Origin: Labilithrix luteola
GTDB lineage: Bacteria > Myxococcota_A > Polyangia > Polyangiales > Polyangiaceae
Assembly (NCBI RefSeq): GCF_001263205.1
Contig: NZ_CP012333.1
Span: 3,038,001 to 3,102,000, forward strand
DNA length: 64,000 nt
Direction of reading: 5' to 3'
Of the stretch, positions 60,966 to 64,000 are shown piece after piece. The notes below the pieces were generated by a model. The model saw only the letters and a program-made list of their open reading frames with translations. It was not told the DNA's origin and made no database searches. Position 1 is the first letter of the stretch, and every line of letters begins with the position of its first letter. The position numbers and the translations under genes are program-made.

Positions 60966-61979
60966 ATGGTCTCAAAAGCGCTAACCATCGGTATCCTTGG
61001 GCTTTTTGCCATATCGGAATCGACGTGCGGCAAGTCCAAGCCGGACGACGCGACCACCAAAGAGAAGCCGGCGGCCGCCGAGGTCACCCTCGAGGGTGTC
61101 GATACGAGCGGGCTCACGCCGCGCGAGAAGAAGGAATGGAGCGCCTACGTCTCCGAGTTCCTCTCTCCTTGCCAGAACGTGCCGGTGTCGATCGCGCAGT
61201 GCGTGCAGGAGAAGCGCGCGTGCTCGAAGTGTCTGCCTGCAGCGAAGTACGTGCTTCGCGGCGTCAAAGACGGCATGACGCGCGAGCAGGTCGAGACCAG
61301 CTACAAGAACCGCTTCGACGCGAGCAAGGTGAAGGACGTCCCGCTCGATGGCTCGCCCGTGAAGGGCCCCGAGAGCGCGCCCATCACGATCGTCGAGTTC
61401 GCTGACTTCGAGTGCCCGCACTGCGGCGAAGTCGCCCCGTACATCGACAAGGTCGTCGAAGGGCACAAAAACGACGTCCGCTTCGTCTTCAAGTTCTACC
61501 CGCTTCCGGGTCACCCCCACGCGGACATCGCGGCGCGCGCGGCGATCGCGGCGTGGAAGCAGGGCAAGTTCTGGGAGATGCACCACGCGCTCTTCGCGAA
61601 CCAGCGCCATCTCGAGCAGAGCGACCTCGACAACTACGCGAAGGAGCTCGGTCTCGACGTGTCGCGCCTCCACGCCGACATGCAGTCGAACGAGACGACC
61701 GAGCGCATCGCCAAAGACAAGAAGCTCGGCGAAGACGTCAAGATCGAGGGCACGCCGTCGATCTTCATCAACGGCCGCTCGTTCGATGGTCGCCAGGACA
61801 TGAACGAGTGGATCGGCCTCGAGCTCGCGGGCCTCGGCAAAGACACGCCGAGCGCGCCGGCAAGCGGCAGCGCGGCCGTGGCTGGCGCGGGCGCCGTTGC
61901 GGGCAAGCCGCCCACGACGGGCGCCGATGCCGGAACCTCCAAGCCGAGCACGGCGACCGACGCCGGCTCGAAGAAGTAG
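60966..61979 (+). CDS. DsbA-family thioredoxin-like envelope protein
   Basis: 337 residues, ATG start. A weak lipoprotein signal (Cys21) and charged spacer precede a small Cys-rich helical part (SPCQNVPVSIAQCVQEKRAC, SKCLPA) at about 75-105. The DsbA/Thioredoxin_4 domain (130-295) carries the redox site EFADFECPHCGEVAP (Cys150-Pro-His-Cys153) and the cis-Pro region IEGTPSIFINGRSF. It would catalyse disulfide exchange outside the cytoplasm. An Ala/Gly/Thr-rich tail of about 50 residues is unusual. The adjacent exonuclease gene follows by 9 bases. Confidence 0.89.
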   Translation: MVSKALTIGILGLFAISESTCGKSKPDDATTKEKPAAAEVTLEGVDTSGLTPREKKEWSAYVSEFLSPCQNVPVSIAQCVQEKRACSKCLPAAKYVLRGVKDGMTREQVETSYKNRFDASKVKDVPLDGSPVKGPESAPITIVEFADFECPHCGEVAPYIDKVVEGHKNDVRFVFKFYPLPGHPHADIAARAAIAAWKQGKFWEMHHALFANQRHLEQSDLDNYAKELGLDVSRLHADMQSNETTERIAKDKKLGEDVKIEGTPSIFINGRSFDGRQDMNEWIGLELAGLGKDTPSAPASGSAAVAGAGAVAGKPPTTGADAGTSKPSTATDAGSKK

Positions 61980-61988
61980 GCCCGCCAC

Positions 61989-62729
61989 GTGACGCGTTCG
62001 CTCGGTGACGGCTGCGGGTGCTTTCCGACCGGCCGCCATTACCCGGGCATCGCGCATCTCCTCAAGACGACGGTCCGCGGCCTTGCCGAAGGCATTGCGG
62101 CGGACACGCCTTGGCAGGAGATCGAGATCGCGCTGCTCGACGTCGAAACCACGGGCCGCGACGCCTCCGTCGATCGCGTGGTCGAAGTCGGCATCGTCGT
62201 CGGCAAGGGCGGCGAGATCGTCGCCAAGTACAACTGGCTCATCCACCCCAGCATCCCCATCCCGGCCGAGGTCTCCGCGATTCACCACATCACGGATGAC
62301 ATGGTCGCGGACAAGCCGCGCTTCGAGGCCGTCGCTTCGGAGATCGCTGCCGCGCTGCGTGGACGCGTGCCCGCGGCCTACAACGCTCCGTTCGATCGCG
62401 CGTTCATGATGAGCGAGTTCTCCCGCGCGAAGTTCGACACCGCGGGTGTGCCCGGGCTCACGCGCGACGTGGAATGGTTGGACCCGCTCATCTGGGCGCG
62501 TGACATCCAATCCGACGAGAAATCTCGTGCCCTCGGAGACGTCGCTGCGCGTCTCGGCATCTCACTCGAGAATGCTCACCGAGCCGAAGACGACGCCGAG
62601 GCCGCGCTACGCGTCCTCTTCGCTCTCGGCCGCGATCCGCGCATGCCTCGGGCATACGGTGCGCTCGTTCAGGAGCAGCGCCGAATCGGCCAGGCCCAGG
62701 CCGATGCGCGCCGCCACTGGAGGTCATGA
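61989..62729 (+). CDS. DnaQ-like 3'-5' exonuclease
   Basis: 246 residues, GTG start. DEDDh exonuclease with ExoI DVETTG (Asp51, Glu53), ExoII NAPFDRAFM and ExoIII HRAEDDAEAA with the catalytic His and Asp. This is the proofreading or general DNA/RNA 3'-5' exonuclease fold of DNA polymerase III epsilon; here it is free-standing. About 40 residues before ExoI are not conserved. Cytoplasmic. Probably cotranscribed with the DsbA-like gene. Confidence 0.87.
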   Translation: MTRSLGDGCGCFPTGRHYPGIAHLLKTTVRGLAEGIAADTPWQEIEIALLDVETTGRDASVDRVVEVGIVVGKGGEIVAKYNWLIHPSIPIPAEVSAIHHITDDMVADKPRFEAVASEIAAALRGRVPAAYNAPFDRAFMMSEFSRAKFDTAGVPGLTRDVEWLDPLIWARDIQSDEKSRALGDVAARLGISLENAHRAEDDAEAALRVLFALGRDPRMPRAYGALVQEQRRIGQAQADARRHWRS

Positions 62730-62800
62730 GCCTCCCGCGATCTCGGCCGGTTCGTCACGCGTTCTTCACCGTGCGAACCGTCGAGAATCGCATCGTTGGA

Positions 62801-62836
62801 CACTCCTCACGGAGTGCCGAACCGTGACGTTCACGG
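62801..62836. terminator. Pair of hairpins after the exonuclease gene
   Basis: CACTCC-tcac-GGAGTG (62801-62816) is followed by CCGTGA-cgt-TCACGG (62822-62836). Neither has a T-run. They separate the exonuclease gene from the citrate synthase gene and may stop transcription or belong to the gltA leader. Confidence 0.4.
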
Positions 62837-63016
62837 CTCAACGGCGACCCCGAATGGGTTCGCGCGTATGAATTGCGTAGCGTTCGTCGGCCAAGAAAGG
62901 CCGGCGGTCGGAAGGGCGCGAATCAAATCTCGGACGTTGGTAGATTTGGTCGTCTTTTGGGGGGTGACGCGCCGCGCAAGGTTCCCTAATATCCAGCGCG
63001 CTTCGAGGAGGCCCCC

Positions 63017-64000
63017 GTGACGGACAAGGTCGAGATTAAGCTGAAGGATTCGACGTTCGAGGCTCCGGTCATCACCGGGACCGAGAACGAACGCGGCATC
63101 GACATCGCGAACCTCCGCGCCAAGACAGGTCTGGTCACACTCGACCCGGCCTTCATGAACACGGCGTCGACGAAGAGCGCGATCACATTCCTCGACGGAG
63201 AGAAGGGCATTCTCCGTTACCGGGGAATTCCGATCGAGCAGCTCGCAGAGAAGTCGCGCTTCGTCGAGACGGCGTACCTCCTGATCTACGGAGAGCTTCC
63301 GACGCAGCCGGAGCTGGATCGTTTCTCGAACCTGCTCACGCGTCACTCGTTGATCCACGAGGACATGAAGCACTTCTTCGACGGCTTCCCGTCGACGGCC
63401 CACCCGATGGCCGTGCTCTCCTCGATGGTCTGCTCGCTCTCCACGTATTACCCGGAGGAGCACGACATCAACGACAAGGAGAAGATGGACATCACGATCG
63501 CGCGCCTCATCTCGAAGGTGCGTACGATCGCGGCCTACGCTTACAAGAAGTCGATCGGCCAGCCGTTCATCTACCCGCAGAACAACCTCAAGTACGCCGC
63601 GAACTTCATGCACATGATGTTCGCCGTTCCTGCGGAGCCCTACGTCGTCGACCCGGACATCGAGTCCGCGATCAACCTTCTCTTCATTCTTCACGCCGAC
63701 CACGAGCAGAACTGCTCCACGTCGACCGTGCGTCTCGTCGGCAGCTCACGCGCGAACCTCTTCGCGTCGGTCGCCGCAGGCATCCTCGCTCTCTGGGGCC
63801 CGCTCCACGGCGGCGCGAACCAGGAAGTCATCGAGATGCTCGAGGCCATCCAGCGCGACGGCGGCAACGTCAAGAAGTACGTCGAGCTCGCGAAGGACAA
63901 GAACTCGAACTTCCGCCTCATGGGCTTCGGCCACCGCGTCTACAAGAACTTCGACCCCCGCGCGAAGATCATCAAGCAGACGGCGGACAAGATCCTCGCC
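63017..64000 (+). CDS. gltA: Citrate synthase, N-terminal part
   Basis: 328 codons are visible; the gene leaves the window on the right. GTG start with GAGGAG six bases upstream. Condenses acetyl-CoA and oxaloacetate to citrate. Visible motifs: ITFLDGEKGILRYRGIPIEQ, LLIYGELPTQPELDRF, FILHADHEQN with the first catalytic His, GPLHGGANQEVIEML, and FGHRVYKNFDPRAKII with the second catalytic His. The catalytic Asp should lie beyond the edge. Hexameric (type II) class by its long N-terminal region. Confidence 0.95.
   Translation, partial: MTDKVEIKLKDSTFEAPVITGTENERGIDIANLRAKTGLVTLDPAFMNTASTKSAITFLDGEKGILRYRGIPIEQLAEKSRFVETAYLLIYGELPTQPELDRFSNLLTRHSLIHEDMKHFFDGFPSTAHPMAVLSSMVCSLSTYYPEEHDINDKEKMDITIARLISKVRTIAAYAYKKSIGQPFIYPQNNLKYAANFMHMMFAVPAEPYVVDPDIESAINLLFILHADHEQNCSTSTVRLVGSSRANLFASVAAGILALWGPLHGGANQEVIEMLEAIQRDGGNVKKYVELAKDKNSNFRLMGFGHRVYKNFDPRAKIIKQTADKILA

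Noticed and set aside
60981..62510. A 509-codon minus-strand frame over the DsbA-like and exonuclease genes
   Set aside because: Spans two real genes and the gap between them, which a true gene would not do.
1..64000. CRISPR arrays, tRNA/rRNA genes, insertion sequences, prophage genes, att sites
   Set aside because: No regularly spaced repeats, no cloverleaf with a plausible T-loop, and no transposase, integrase or phage structural genes were recognised by eye.

Overview
The window is GC-rich (by eye about two thirds G+C, with strong G/C bias at third codon positions) and reads as a chromosomal segment of a myxobacterium (Myxococcota, probably the Polyangiales side). The evidence is the content rather than any marker gene: eukaryote-like Ser/Thr kinase and PP2C phosphatase, TPR/PEGA-type proteins, many lipoproteins and Pro/Ala-rich secreted proteins, tandem DUF2330 proteins, a very large secreted metalloprotease, a BTAD/AAA/TPR regulator and several ECF sigma factors. 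No tRNA, rRNA, CRISPR array, insertion sequence or prophage was recognised.

Layout. 1-5.2 kb: a phosphate locus, phoR(partial)-pstS-pstC-pstA-pstB-phoU, with start and stop codons overlapping or nearly touching. 5.2-9.8 kb: a structured intergenic repeat, then a 1430-residue HExxHxxGxxH metalloprotease. 9.8-15.5 kb: chromate transporter, TonB-C-like lipoprotein, an odd HU-like protein, argH and a degenerate HtrA/PDZ protein. 15.6-20.1 kb: a PP2C phosphatase convergent with a kinase - TPR/PEGA - ECF sigma - membrane anti-sigma-like operon. 20.6-28.3 kb: Mth938-domain protein, large GH13 protein, small lipoproteins and a PilT-like ATPase. 28.4-34.5 kb: HAD phosphatase, a CE2/SGNH esterase next to its own decayed paralogue, DUF3634, a Gre factor and a second SGNH lipoprotein. 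34.8-38.5 kb: malic enzyme, a TonB/AgmX-like membrane protein and a lipoprotein.

38.5-42.6 kb: second copy of the structured repeat, then an ECF sigma - zinc-finger/TPR anti-sigma - outer-membrane-like - Kazal-type - small secreted protein run. 42.6-46.9 kb: BTAD/AAA/TPR regulator, a Fis-HTH remnant and a conserved hypothetical. 47.1-53.6 kb: beta-helix lipoprotein, 3-hydroxyacyl-CoA dehydrogenase, REC-GGDEF diguanylate cyclase, PEP-swivel domain lacking its histidine, ruvA and a cytochrome-like lipoprotein. 53.6-58.4 kb: tandem DUF2330 paralogues and a GT-C glycosyltransferase. 58.4-64 kb: MinD/ParA-J-RodZ fusion with a response regulator, DsbA-like lipoprotein, DnaQ-like exonuclease and citrate synthase, which runs off the end.

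Most promising undescribed signals: (i) a dispersed, base-paired intergenic element present twice (5315-5448 and 38544-38632), with a compensatory base change in one stem and an extra 21-bp hairpin in one copy; (ii) a kinase/ECF/anti-sigma operon facing a PP2C phosphatase, with a G-quadruplex-like tract in its leader; (iii) several pseudoenzyme or rearranged architectures: HtrA without His/Ser, PEP-swivel without His, J-domain without HPD fused to MinD and RodZ-like HTH, single-chain double HU, and PilT with a duplicated N-domain.
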